Assembly: GCA_001790645.1 (NCBI GenBank)
Contig: MGDB01000026.1
Location: forward strand, 1-5,646
DNA from: Candidatus Schekmanbacteria bacterium GWA2_38_11
GTDB lineage: Bacteria > Schekmanbacteria > GWA2-38-11
Direction of reading: 5' to 3'
Length of the DNA stretch: 5,646 nt
The stretch's first letter is position 1, and every line of letters starts with the position of its first letter. The notes under the pieces are model-generated. The model made no database searches. It saw only the letters and a list, made by a program, of their open reading frames with translations, and was not told the origin of the DNA. Shown piece after piece: positions 1-5,498 of the stretch. The position numbers and the translations under genes are program-made.

Positions 1-39
1 ATTGCTTTTGTATTAAAGTTAATATATTTTAATTTCATT

Positions 40-999
40 ATGCGTGCATTAGTTACAGGAGTGGCTGGTTTTATTGGTTCTCACCTTGCTGAGAAGCTTT
101 TAGATATGGGAATAAATGTAATCGGGATCGATTGCTTTACAGATTTTTATCCCCGTAAAATAAAAGAATATAACTTAGCCAAGTTGAACTACCAGCCTGG
201 CTTTAGCCTTATTCCGGGAGGATTAATCAATCTTAATCTTTCCCAATTTTTAGACGGAGTTGATTATGTCTTCCATCTAGCTGCCCAGGCAGGAGTGCGT
301 TCAAGCTGGGGTAAAAATTTTTCTGTATATTCAGAAAACAATATCTTAGCGACCCAGCGGCTTCTTGAGGCCTCAAAGGAATTTCCCATAAAGAGATTCG
401 TCTATGCTTCTTCCTCTTCGGTTTACGGCGATACAGACGACCTTCCAATGCGGGAGAACGGTAAAGTAAGGCCTGTATCACCTTACGGGGTAACAAAACT
501 TGCAGGCGAACATCTCTGCGATTTATATTATAAAAATTATAATATCCCCGCAGTCTCTCTCAGATATTTTACAGTATTTGGCCCAAGGCAAAGACCTGAT
601 ATGGCATTTAACATTTTTTTAAAAGCGGTCTCAGAAGACAAAGAGGTAGTTGTCTTTGGCGATGGGGAGCAGACAAGAGACTTTACCTTTGTTTCTGATA
701 TAGTGGAAGGAACAATAAATTCTGCATTAAGTGACGACAGGGCAAAAGGAGAAGTATTCAACCTGGGGGGCGGTAACAGAATAAGCCTCAAGAAGGTTCT
801 GAAAATTATTGAGGGGATAGTGAAATCTAAAATAAAGGTAAAGTATATAGAAAAACAGAAGGGGGATGTAAAAAATACCATGGCTGAAACATCAAAGGCA
901 AAAGAGATAATTAATTTTTCTCCTGCGGTAGGAGTTGAAGAAGGTCTAACACAGGAATATGAATGGCTTAAAAATGCAAAGGAGAAAGGAATTATTTAA
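40..999 (+). CDS. NAD-dependent sugar-nucleotide epimerase (GalE / UDP-glucuronate 4-epimerase-like)
   Basis: This is an extended short-chain dehydrogenase/reductase that probably inverts C4 of a UDP-hexose or UDP-uronic acid in the cytoplasm to supply a surface-glycan precursor. The 319-residue product starts directly with the Rossmann fold: glycines 7, 10 and 13 form the GxxGxxG motif and Asp31 ends strand 2, as expected for NAD binding. HLAAQAGVRSSW lies at 79-90, SSSSVYG at 124-130, and the catalytic pair is Tyr149 and Lys153 in SPYGVTK. RYFTVFGPRQRPDMAF (175-190) and DGEQTRDFTFVSD (208-220) are hallmarks of the UDP-glucuronate/UDP-glucose 4-epimerase group. The length is normal and the protein looks intact. 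The start is fixed by the N-terminal fold, although no convincing Shine-Dalgarno sequence precedes it. It stands alone on the plus strand, convergent with the glycosyltransferase gene. The family is confident; the substrate (glucose, glucuronate, N-acetyl or pentose form) is not. Confidence 0.93.
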   Translation: MRALVTGVAGFIGSHLAEKLLDMGINVIGIDCFTDFYPRKIKEYNLAKLNYQPGFSLIPGGLINLNLSQFLDGVDYVFHLAAQAGVRSSWGKNFSVYSENNILATQRLLEASKEFPIKRFVYASSSSVYGDTDDLPMRENGKVRPVSPYGVTKLAGEHLCDLYYKNYNIPAVSLRYFTVFGPRQRPDMAFNIFLKAVSEDKEVVVFGDGEQTRDFTFVSDIVEGTINSALSDDRAKGEVFNLGGGNRISLKKVLKIIEGIVKSKIKVKYIEKQKGDVKNTMAETSKAKEIINFSPAVGVEEGLTQEYEWLKNAKEKGII

Positions 1000-1025
1000 C
1001 CCAAGATGAAAAGCTAAAAAGCATG

Positions 1026-1085
1026 GCTGTACTGCGTACTGAGTATTTCGTACAGCGTCTTACGCGGTACACTGTACACAGTACG
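1026..1085. repeat. GTAC-rich cluster of interlocking inverted repeats between convergent genes
   Basis: Six GTAC tetramers occur within 56 bases, at 1029, 1036, 1050, 1067, 1074 and 1081. They build overlapping perfect inverted repeats: GCTGTAC (1026-1032) with GTACAGC (1050-1056), and CGTACTG (1035-1041) with CAGTACG (1079-1085). A small GCGT-CTT-ACGC hairpin sits at 1055-1065. GTACTG is also repeated directly with a 7-base period (1029-1034, 1036-1041). The stems share sequence, so alternative folds compete. The element fills almost the whole gap between the stop codons of two convergent genes. It could be a bidirectional transcription barrier or one copy of a dispersed intergenic repeat. 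There is no T-tract, so it is not a standard intrinsic terminator. Confidence 0.6.
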
Positions 1086-1099
1086 ATAAACGTTCAGGA

Positions 1100-1780
1100 C
1101 TAATCCATTAACCTGTATCTAATGATACACCAGATAGCAATAATCCCGTCCTTCCATGTAATTTTCTTCCCCTCAGAATAGTCCCTGCCATAATAGGAAA
1201 TTGGAACTTCGTAAATTCTATATTTTCTTTTTGCGATTTTTGCCGTAAACTCCGGTTCAAAACCAAACCTGTTGGACTTCAGATTAAGGCTTTTTAGTAT
1301 TTCAGCTTTAAAAACTTTGTAGCAGGTTTCCATATCAGTAAGGTTGAGGTTTGTGAATATGTTTGAAAGAGTGGTCAGCATCTTGTTGCCAAGGTAATGC
1401 CAGAAAAGATGAACTCTGTGGGGACCAGCCAAAAACCTGGAGCCAAAAACTACATCAGCCTTCCCATGCAGAATTGGTTCAATCAGTCTCCCGTATTCAT
1501 TTGGATCATACTCAAGGTCCGCATCCTGCACTATTACAATATCACCTGTTACATGATCAAATCCGGTTCTGAGAGCTGCTCCCTTGCCGCTGTTTCTTTC
1601 CTGGAAAAATATTTTATATTTATTATCTCCCAGGGACTTTAATATCTCCCTTGTTCCATCAGTAGAACAATCATCAACAAGGATTATCTCCTTTTCCAGA
1701 TTTACGCTTTCAACCTTCTTTATAAGATCAAGAATGGTGGCTTTTTCATTATAGACCGGAATGACTACTGAAATCTTCAT
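1100..1780 (-). CDS. Family 2 glycosyltransferase, polyprenol-phosphate sugar synthase type (DPM1-like)
   Basis: The enzyme likely transfers a sugar from a nucleotide donor to a polyprenyl phosphate at the inner face of the membrane, as dolichol- and undecaprenyl-phosphate sugar synthases do. The 226-residue protein is a single GT-A domain: VVIPVYNE at 5-12, [10 protein letters not shown] at 34-43, [11 protein letters not shown] at 63-73, the metal-binding DAD at 86-88, FGSRF at 112-116, [10 protein letters not shown] at 148-157 and [14 protein letters not shown] at 171-184. The tail [15 protein letters not shown] (198-212) is typical of the DPM/DPG-synthase-like subgroup. There is no C-terminal transmembrane pair of the GtrB/ArnC kind, so the protein is probably soluble or peripheral. 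It starts 10 nt after the stop codon of the phosphoribosyltransferase gene with only a poor Shine-Dalgarno site, which suggests translational coupling in one operon. Donor and acceptor are unknown. Confidence 0.9.
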   Translation of the reverse strand: MKISVVIPVYNEKATILDLIKKVESVNLEKEIILVDDCSTDGTREILKSLGDNKYKIFFQERNSGKGAALRTGFDHVTGDIVIVQDADLEYDPNEYGRLIEPILHGKADVVFGSRFLAGPHRVHLFWHYLGNKMLTTLSNIFTNLNLTDMETCYKVFKAEILKSLNLKSNRFGFEPEFTAKIAKRKYRIYEVPISYYGRDYSEGKKITWKDGIIAIWCIIRYRLMD

Positions 1781-1790
1781 AATAAATCAC

Positions 1791-2654
1791 TCATCTGTAA
1801 AAATAGATAAGGTAAACGCAGGTGCAACCCCATAAGATCAAATTAATAATGATTGGCAGATCTGTTAACAGTATTAATTCAGGGTTTCCTCCCTCGCCTT
1901 TCTGGTGAATAAGATACAAGTATCTAAAAATCCCATAAATTACAAAAGGAACAGTATATTCTAAATTTGGTTTTATTGCATCCTTTGAGAGAGTGTATAT
2001 GGAGTAAGCAAGCAAAGTAGAAGGAGTGACGACAGAGATCATCTGATCAAGAAAATATGGGCTATATTCATCAAGTATCTTTCTATGCTCGCCTGCCTGA
2101 TCATTCAGCAGCACAAGCTCATGCCTTCTTTTACCAAGAGCCAGGAAGAGAGAGAGGAGGAATGTGCAGATAAGAAACCAGGGAGAGACCCTGACTTCTA
2201 TTACTAATGCCCCTCCTACAGCCCGAAGGACAAAACCCATTGAGATTATCAGAACATCCAGGATCACAACATGTTTAAAGTAAAGAGAGTAAAGCAGAAA
2301 AGATATGAAATAGATTACTCCTATAATCCCGAAGGTGTAGTGAAGGGCAAAGGAGCCTAAGATGCTGACCAGTGACAGGACCGAAGCAAGAATCACAGCA
2401 TGACTTACCTTTATCTTTCCTGATGGCAGTGGCCTTAGGCATTTCAGCGGATGTTTGCGGTCACTTTCTAAATCGAAAACATCATTTATAATATAGATGC
2501 TTGAGGAAAGGCCGCAGAAAAGAATGAAGGCCAGAAGGTCTTTAATTATCAGGGCGTTGTTAAAAAGATTTACAGAGAAGATAAGGCCTGAAAATATTAT
2601 CAGGTTCTTTGTCCACTGCTTCGGCCGCAAGATTTTAACTACAGAACTTATCAT
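1791..2654 (-). CDS. UbiA-family polyprenyl-phosphate phosphoribosyltransferase (DPPR synthase-like)
   Basis: By family, this integral membrane enzyme transfers 5-phosphoribose from PRPP to a polyprenyl phosphate, the first step towards lipid-linked ribo- or arabinofuranose donors (mycobacterial Rv3806c type). The 287-residue product begins with LRPKQWTKN (9-17), the usual N-terminus of this subgroup. The first Asp-rich motif is NDVFDLESD (57-65), followed by RKHP and RPLPSG (74-79). A second conserved block is LGKRRHEL (173-180), whose basic residues suit a phosphorylated, non-quinone substrate. About nine hydrophobic segments can be drawn, roughly 17-33, 38-58, 87-105, 107-127, 130-150, 157-174, 205-222, 232-249 and 262-283. 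Length matches single-domain members; no phosphatase domain is fused. The ATG is chosen because it gives the family N-terminus; its Shine-Dalgarno site is weak. It is the first gene of an operon with the glycosyltransferase. Other UbiA prenyltransferases are less likely given these motifs. Confidence 0.9.
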   Translation of the reverse strand: MISSVVKILRPKQWTKNLIIFSGLIFSVNLFNNALIIKDLLAFILFCGLSSSIYIINDVFDLESDRKHPLKCLRPLPSGKIKVSHAVILASVLSLVSILGSFALHYTFGIIGVIYFISFLLYSLYFKHVVILDVLIISMGFVLRAVGGALVIEVRVSPWFLICTFLLSLFLALGKRRHELVLLNDQAGEHRKILDEYSPYFLDQMISVVTPSTLLAYSIYTLSKDAIKPNLEYTVPFVIYGIFRYLYLIHQKGEGGNPELILLTDLPIIINLILWGCTCVYLIYFYR

Positions 2655-2698
2655 ATAATATTAAAACCTATGTTTAATCTTTAGAAGATTTGCTGAAA

Positions 2699-2730
2699 AG
2701 GATTTGATTTTTATTTGTTACTCAAATCCT
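2699..2730 (-). promoter_or_regulatory. Leader hairpin of the UbiA-family gene, possible attenuator
   Basis: AGGATTTGA (2699-2707) and TCAAATCCT (2722-2730) are perfect 9-base inverted repeats around a 14-base loop, about 45 bases upstream of the start codon. Read on the minus strand, the stem is followed directly by a run of four T residues (one of them inside the stem). That could make a weak intrinsic terminator or pausing site inside the leader. The stem is AT-rich and the T-run short, so efficient termination is doubtful. It lies downstream of the predicted promoter and so should be in the transcript. Confidence 0.35.
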
Positions 2731-2747
2731 CTGAATCCTCGAATCCT
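2725..2747 (-). repeat. Three short tandem AGGATT units in the operon leader
   Basis: On the minus strand the unit AGGATT appears three times with 8-9 base spacing (plus-strand AATCCT at 2725-2730, 2734-2739 and 2742-2747). The two spacers differ slightly. The last unit on the minus strand doubles as the 5' arm of the leader hairpin. This is probably a small slippage-type tandem repeat. Confidence 0.45.
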
Positions 2748-2776
2748 TCTGGCTTAAGCCTTTCACTACTTTAATA

Positions 2777-2806
2777 ATAATGAAATAGTATACTATATTT
2801 TGTCAA
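2777..2806 (-). promoter_or_regulatory. Sigma-70-type promoter for the phosphoribosyltransferase-glycosyltransferase operon
   Basis: On the minus strand a perfect -35 hexamer TTGACA (2806-2801) is followed after 18 bases by CATTAT (2782-2777), which matches four of six -10 positions. Transcription would start near 2770 and give a leader of about 115 bases before the UbiA-family start codon. The spacer holds the perfect 12-base palindrome ATAGTATACTAT (2785-2796), a plausible operator. TATACT inside the palindrome is only 8 bases from the -35 box, too close to serve as its partner. Confidence 0.5.
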
Positions 2807-2919
2807 GAAAAACAGGAGAAAGTCACTTTAAGATTACTTTCAGATTTTTTTCATATCGGTGAAAGATTTGTTTTCCTTTACGGCTACCTATGCAGTTGCA
2901 ACTATTAGTAAAAACATTG

Positions 2920-2974
2920 GTAGAGCGGGGTCTCCAGACCCCGCAACAGGTTAGGATCAGGAAACCCTAACCTG
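2920..2974. repeat. REP-like element: GTAG followed by a GC-rich hairpin and a second hairpin
   Basis: GTAG (2920-2923) precedes a perfect hairpin with 9-base arms GCGGGGTCT (2925-2933) and AGACCCCGC (2936-2944) and a two-base CC spacer. Two bases later a second perfect hairpin follows, CAGGTTAGG (2947-2955) with CCTAACCTG (2966-2974) around a 10-base loop. A GTAG foot before an imperfect or perfect palindrome is the known layout of REP elements mobilised by RAYT transposases. The GC-rich block stands out from the AT-rich surroundings. It begins about 31 bases past the stop codon of the amidohydrolase gene, so it may also end or stabilise that mRNA. No transposase gene is in the window. Confidence 0.55.
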
Positions 2975-3005
2975 CCCATTTTAATGATAACAGATTGAAG
3001 CTATA

Positions 3006-4283
3006 CTATATTCCCAGAGAATCATACACAATTCTACCATTTATGACTGAAAGAGATGCCTCTTTTACTTCTCTTACAACATATTCAGCCAGATTTTTCG
3101 AATTTATGCTTTTGGGAATTCTTACAGCTATAAAATCGGCAAACCTTACGGGCTGCAAGCTTCCTGTTCTGTCCTCTAATCCTAAGCAGCAGGCTCCTCC
3201 TGCAGTCGCTATTTTCAAGATTTTTTTTGCTGGGAATAAAGGGTAAAGGGATTTAAACATTCTCATTTCATCAAACATATTAAGGGAATCATTGCTTGCC
3301 AATGAGTCCGTACCAATAGAAAATGGAATAGCCTTTTTGAAGCAATCCATAACAGGAGATCTTTTCCTGCTAAACCATTTATTATTACTTTTGGGACAGT
3401 AAATTATTTTTATATTAGATTTTTTTGCAACCCTCAAATCTTCTTCATCAAAGAAGTTGAAATGGACAATACTTGTCCTGGGGCTGAGAACTTTGAGAGA
3501 ATGGAGATACCTTAAAGGAGATAACCCAGGGGGGTTCCAGCCTCTGTCAAAACTGCCTAAATCCAAAAGGAGTTTCTTCAAAGGACCATTGCCATTCTTT
3601 AAAAACCTTACCTCCTCCTCTGTTTCAGAGAGATGAATTGAGACTGGAAGATTTAATCTCCCTGCAAAGCCGCAGGACAATTTGAAAAGTTCTGGAGACA
3701 CTGAATAAGGAGAATGAGGAGATACCCCTATACCAACAGTACTCTCCAAGCCTGCGAGTTTTTTTTGAAACATTATAATTCTCTTCATAAATGTGGCAAA
3801 GATCCTCCGTGCGTCTTCCTCTTTAAACCCTATAAGTTCGTGAAAGGCTATTCCCCTTACTCCCATTCTCTCCATGACCTTTAAAGAAAGTCCAGTCCCT
3901 GTAATATCTCCAAAAGATGTTATCCCTCCCCTGAGGGACTCAAGGATTCCGTCTCTGATAGAGGTTTCGCAATCTCTTTCAGATAATTTTTTTTTTGCCT
4001 CAATTATTTCCCTAACCCATTTACTAAATGGTCTCTTCCTTTTTATCACTCCTTTAAAGCAGGATAACTCAAGATGGGTGTGGCTGTTTACAAATCCGGG
4101 TAAAATTAAAGAATCCTGAAGTGATATTAATTTCTCTTTTCCGGTCTTAGGTAAGTCCCTGAACCTTGAAACAGCAACTATCTTTCCTTTTCTTATCTTT
4201 ATTGCCCCGTCACTTATTGGAGGAAGGCCTATCGGCAAAATATAAGGGGCGTGAAAGATAGTTGTCCTCTCATTGGTTGACAT
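3006..4283 (-). CDS. Amidohydrolase of the MTA/SAH/aminofutalosine deaminase group
   Basis: This is a cytosolic metal-dependent hydrolase that most likely deaminates an adenosine-type nucleoside. In the 425-residue product, LPGFVNSHTH (61-70) supplies metal ligands His68 and His70. His190 sits in SPHSPYSVS, and His217 with Glu220 in SIHLSETEEE. His274 lies in IVHFNFFDE, and Asp326 in IGTDSLASNDSL closes the site. The spacing of His190, His217 and Glu220 equals that of the substrate His, metal His and acid Glu I recall for TM0936, an SAH/MTA deaminase. The C-terminus returns to the small beta domain (ADFIAV at 382-387, INGRIVYD at 414-421). A segment near 249-262 with WNPPGLSPLRYL looks like an insertion relative to TM0936. 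A counterpart of TM0936 Glu84, which binds the ribose hydroxyls, is not obvious; Glu92 or Glu95 could stand in. It follows the DUF1573 gene by 23 nt with no clear Shine-Dalgarno site. Aminofutalosine deaminase (menaquinone synthesis) is a reasonable alternative to MTA/SAH deaminase. Confidence 0.85.
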   Translation of the reverse strand: MSTNERTTIFHAPYILPIGLPPISDGAIKIRKGKIVAVSRFRDLPKTGKEKLISLQDSLILPGFVNSHTHLELSCFKGVIKRKRPFSKWVREIIEAKKKLSERDCETSIRDGILESLRGGITSFGDITGTGLSLKVMERMGVRGIAFHELIGFKEEDARRIFATFMKRIIMFQKKLAGLESTVGIGVSPHSPYSVSPELFKLSCGFAGRLNLPVSIHLSETEEEVRFLKNGNGPLKKLLLDLGSFDRGWNPPGLSPLRYLHSLKVLSPRTSIVHFNFFDEEDLRVAKKSNIKIIYCPKSNNKWFSRKRSPVMDCFKKAIPFSIGTDSLASNDSLNMFDEMRMFKSLYPLFPAKKILKIATAGGACCLGLEDRTGSLQPVRFADFIAVRIPKSINSKNLAEYVVREVKEASLSVINGRIVYDSLGI

Positions 4284-4306
4284 TATTTCAAAATCATTTT
4301 TCCGCT

Positions 4307-5371
4307 CTATTCTTTCACTGCACCTGACAGCATTGCTGAGAGCAGGGGCTGGTCTTTATTATCGGTCTTAATCTCTATTTTACCTCTAAACGGACCAGCA
4401 GGAGCAGCAGGTAGAGTAGACAAAGTTAACTCAAGGCTTTTCTTGGGTAAAATTGTATCTCCATTAAAACCTGGTTTAATGAATTCAAGGCTTGATTTAA
4501 CCTCTAACAGTTTTAACGCTTTATCGCTGTTGTTGGTGATCTTTATTTTTTGTTCAGATTTTTCACTTTTCTTCAGCATGCCAAAGTAAATGTTTTCAGG
4601 CATTAATATTATATCCCCGATTATCCTTCCTGAAACTGGGATTATAAGCTTTTCATCGGGGTGCTGGTTGGCTGTAATTTCTATATTCCCTAAAAGATCC
4701 TGGAGTAAAGTTGTTGGGTTAAGGGTCAGGTTAATAATAGTTTCCTCTTCAGGGTTTATTTCCTTTTCAAAATCTCCTATTTTAAGGTCCTTTACTTCAC
4801 TTTTTACCTCCTTTATGGTGACCGGTGCATTGGTAAGATTCTTTACAGTCAGAGACCTTGAAATCGCCTCTCCCTTCTTTAGACTCCCGAAATTTATGAA
4901 TTTTGGTTTTACCTCGAGAAATGCCTGCACAAACGATTTTATATTCAATATAACCTTACTGTTCTTGGGATCATTGGAACTGACAAATACTGATCTTTTT
5001 ACTTCCCCTTGAAAATTCTTAGAAGAAAAGGTTACCTTGATCTCTCCGTTTCCTCCCGGAGGTATAACTTTTAAAGTTACAAGCGCAGCCGTACATCCAC
5101 ATGTTGATTTTAAATCATTAATAACGAGGTCAGCGTTTCCTGTGTTTTTAAATTTGAATATATGGCTGACTGATTTCTGCTGCTCTATTTTTCCAAAATC
5201 AAAAAAATCTTCCTGGAACTGTATCTCAGGGTTTTTTGCTTCCTTGACCTGTGCAGGAGGAGTGGATTTTTCAGTCTTTTCCTCTGCCAAAGCCTGGTAA
5301 GGGAGGAGCAAAATGAAAAGTACCAAAATATAATTAAATAAAAGCTTTAAACTTAATTTTGTATAGCGCAT
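4307..5371 (-). CDS. Exported DUF1573 protein with three Ig-like (ASH-type) repeats
   Basis: The function is unknown; the fold suggests an extracytoplasmic binding or scaffold protein. The 354 residues begin with a signal peptide: basic start (Arg2, Lys5, Lys9), hydrophobic core about 10-24, and an ALA cleavage site at 27-29. A charged linker (30-48) follows. Three tandem beta-sandwich repeats then cover about 51-146, 152-248 and 254-350. Their matching openings are FDFGKIEQQKSVSHIFKFKN (57-76), INFGSLKKGEAISRSLTVKN (159-178) and IYFGMLKKSEKSEQKIKITN (261-280). Only the first keeps the DUF1573 signature STCGCTAA (89-96) with Cys91 and Cys93, the only two cysteines in the protein. No transmembrane anchor or lipobox is seen, so release to the periplasm is likely. 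AAGGAG lies 5 nt before the ATG, the best ribosome site in the window. The gene leads a unit with the amidohydrolase, but no shared role is evident. Confidence 0.88.
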   Translation of the reverse strand: MRYTKLSLKLLFNYILVLFILLLPYQALAEEKTEKSTPPAQVKEAKNPEIQFQEDFFDFGKIEQQKSVSHIFKFKNTGNADLVINDLKSTCGCTAALVTLKVIPPGGNGEIKVTFSSKNFQGEVKRSVFVSSNDPKNSKVILNIKSFVQAFLEVKPKFINFGSLKKGEAISRSLTVKNLTNAPVTIKEVKSEVKDLKIGDFEKEINPEEETIINLTLNPTTLLQDLLGNIEITANQHPDEKLIIPVSGRIIGDIILMPENIYFGMLKKSEKSEQKIKITNNSDKALKLLEVKSSLEFIKPGFNGDTILPKKSLELTLSTLPAAPAGPFRGKIEIKTDNKDQPLLSAMLSGAVKE

Positions 5372-5376
5372 AGTTT

Positions 5377-5382
5377 CTCCTT
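5377..5382 (-). promoter_or_regulatory. Strong Shine-Dalgarno site of the DUF1573 gene
   Basis: The minus strand reads AAGGAG five bases before the ATG at 5371, an ideal match and spacing. It fixes the start codon. Every other gene start in the window has a weak or absent site, so this gene may be the most efficiently translated here. Confidence 0.8.
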
Positions 5383-5407
5383 ATAAAATTAATTTAAATT
5401 TATATTA

Positions 5408-5439
5408 AGGATATTAAATTAATAAAATTATTTCAACAA
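5408..5439 (-). promoter_or_regulatory. Candidate promoter of the DUF1573-amidohydrolase unit
   Basis: The minus strand holds TTGAAA (5436-5431), then a 17-base AT-only spacer, then TATCCT (5413-5408), a four-of-six -10 match. An overlapping choice is TTGTTG (5439-5434) with TAATAT 17 bases on. Either gives a short AT-rich leader before the Shine-Dalgarno site. Such matches are common by chance in AT-rich sequence, so the call rests mainly on position. Confidence 0.35.
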
Positions 5440-5455
5440 CTTTTTAATCAAGGAT

Positions 5456-5498
5456 AAAAAAAATCTTACAATGCGGCTGCAGGAGTTCAACTCACAGC
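5456..5498 (-). terminator. Possible intrinsic terminator of bioA
   Basis: Around the bioA stop codon, GAGT (5483-5486) pairs with ACTC (5490-5493) and GCTG (5476-5479) with CAGC (5495-5498), separated by a 3-by-1 internal loop. On the minus strand eight T residues follow (5463-5456). The T-run starts 12 bases after the stem rather than directly, and the stem is interrupted, so termination may be inefficient. The stop codon itself lies in the loop. Confidence 0.3.

Larger units (their letters stand above)
2655..3005. other. 351-base intergenic region without a recognisable gene
   Basis: No credible coding sequence was found on either strand. From high to low coordinates the region holds the hairpin pair downstream of the amidohydrolase (2920-2974), a 10-base palindrome AGTTGCAACT (2894-2903), a weak CTTTCA/TGAAAG inverted repeat (2837-2842 and 2860-2865), a TTGACA promoter for the UbiA-family gene (2777-2806), the palindrome GGCTTAAGCC (2751-2760) and the repeat-bearing leader (2699-2747). 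The order fits the end of one minus-strand transcript followed by the start of the next. Confidence 0.7.

Noticed and set aside
2..30. Possible promoter TTGCTT with TATTTT just upstream of the epimerase
   Set aside because: Only three and four of six positions match and the start point would fall almost on the ATG; the window edge hides the real upstream region.
1363..1642. Two overlapping plus-strand open frames opposite the glycosyltransferase gene
   Set aside because: Both are antisense to conserved GT2 motifs and have no family-like composition or start signal.
2837..2865. Weak inverted repeat CTTTCA/TGAAAG in the large intergenic gap
   Set aside because: Six-base AT-rich arms around 17 bases are expected by chance in this composition and no flanking signal supports a function.
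2862..2903. A stretch with TTTACGGCTACCTATGCAG that vaguely recalls the 3' part of a c-di-GMP-I riboswitch on the plus strand
   Set aside because: The conserved GACGCAAAGCC core is missing upstream, no closing P1 helix could be drawn, and no plus-strand gene follows. A covariance-model search would settle it.
4590..5012. A 140-codon open frame on the plus strand opposite the DUF1573 gene
   Set aside because: It lies wholly antisense to a clearly real gene, has no ribosome site and its product, rich in Ser, Phe and Ile, resembles no family; it is a shadow of AT-rich coding sequence.
3006..5371. Idea that the DUF1573 protein and the amidohydrolase form a new functional system
   Set aside because: The 23-nt spacing supports co-transcription, but one is exported and the other cytosolic and no shared substrate is visible; conservation of the pair would be needed to claim more.
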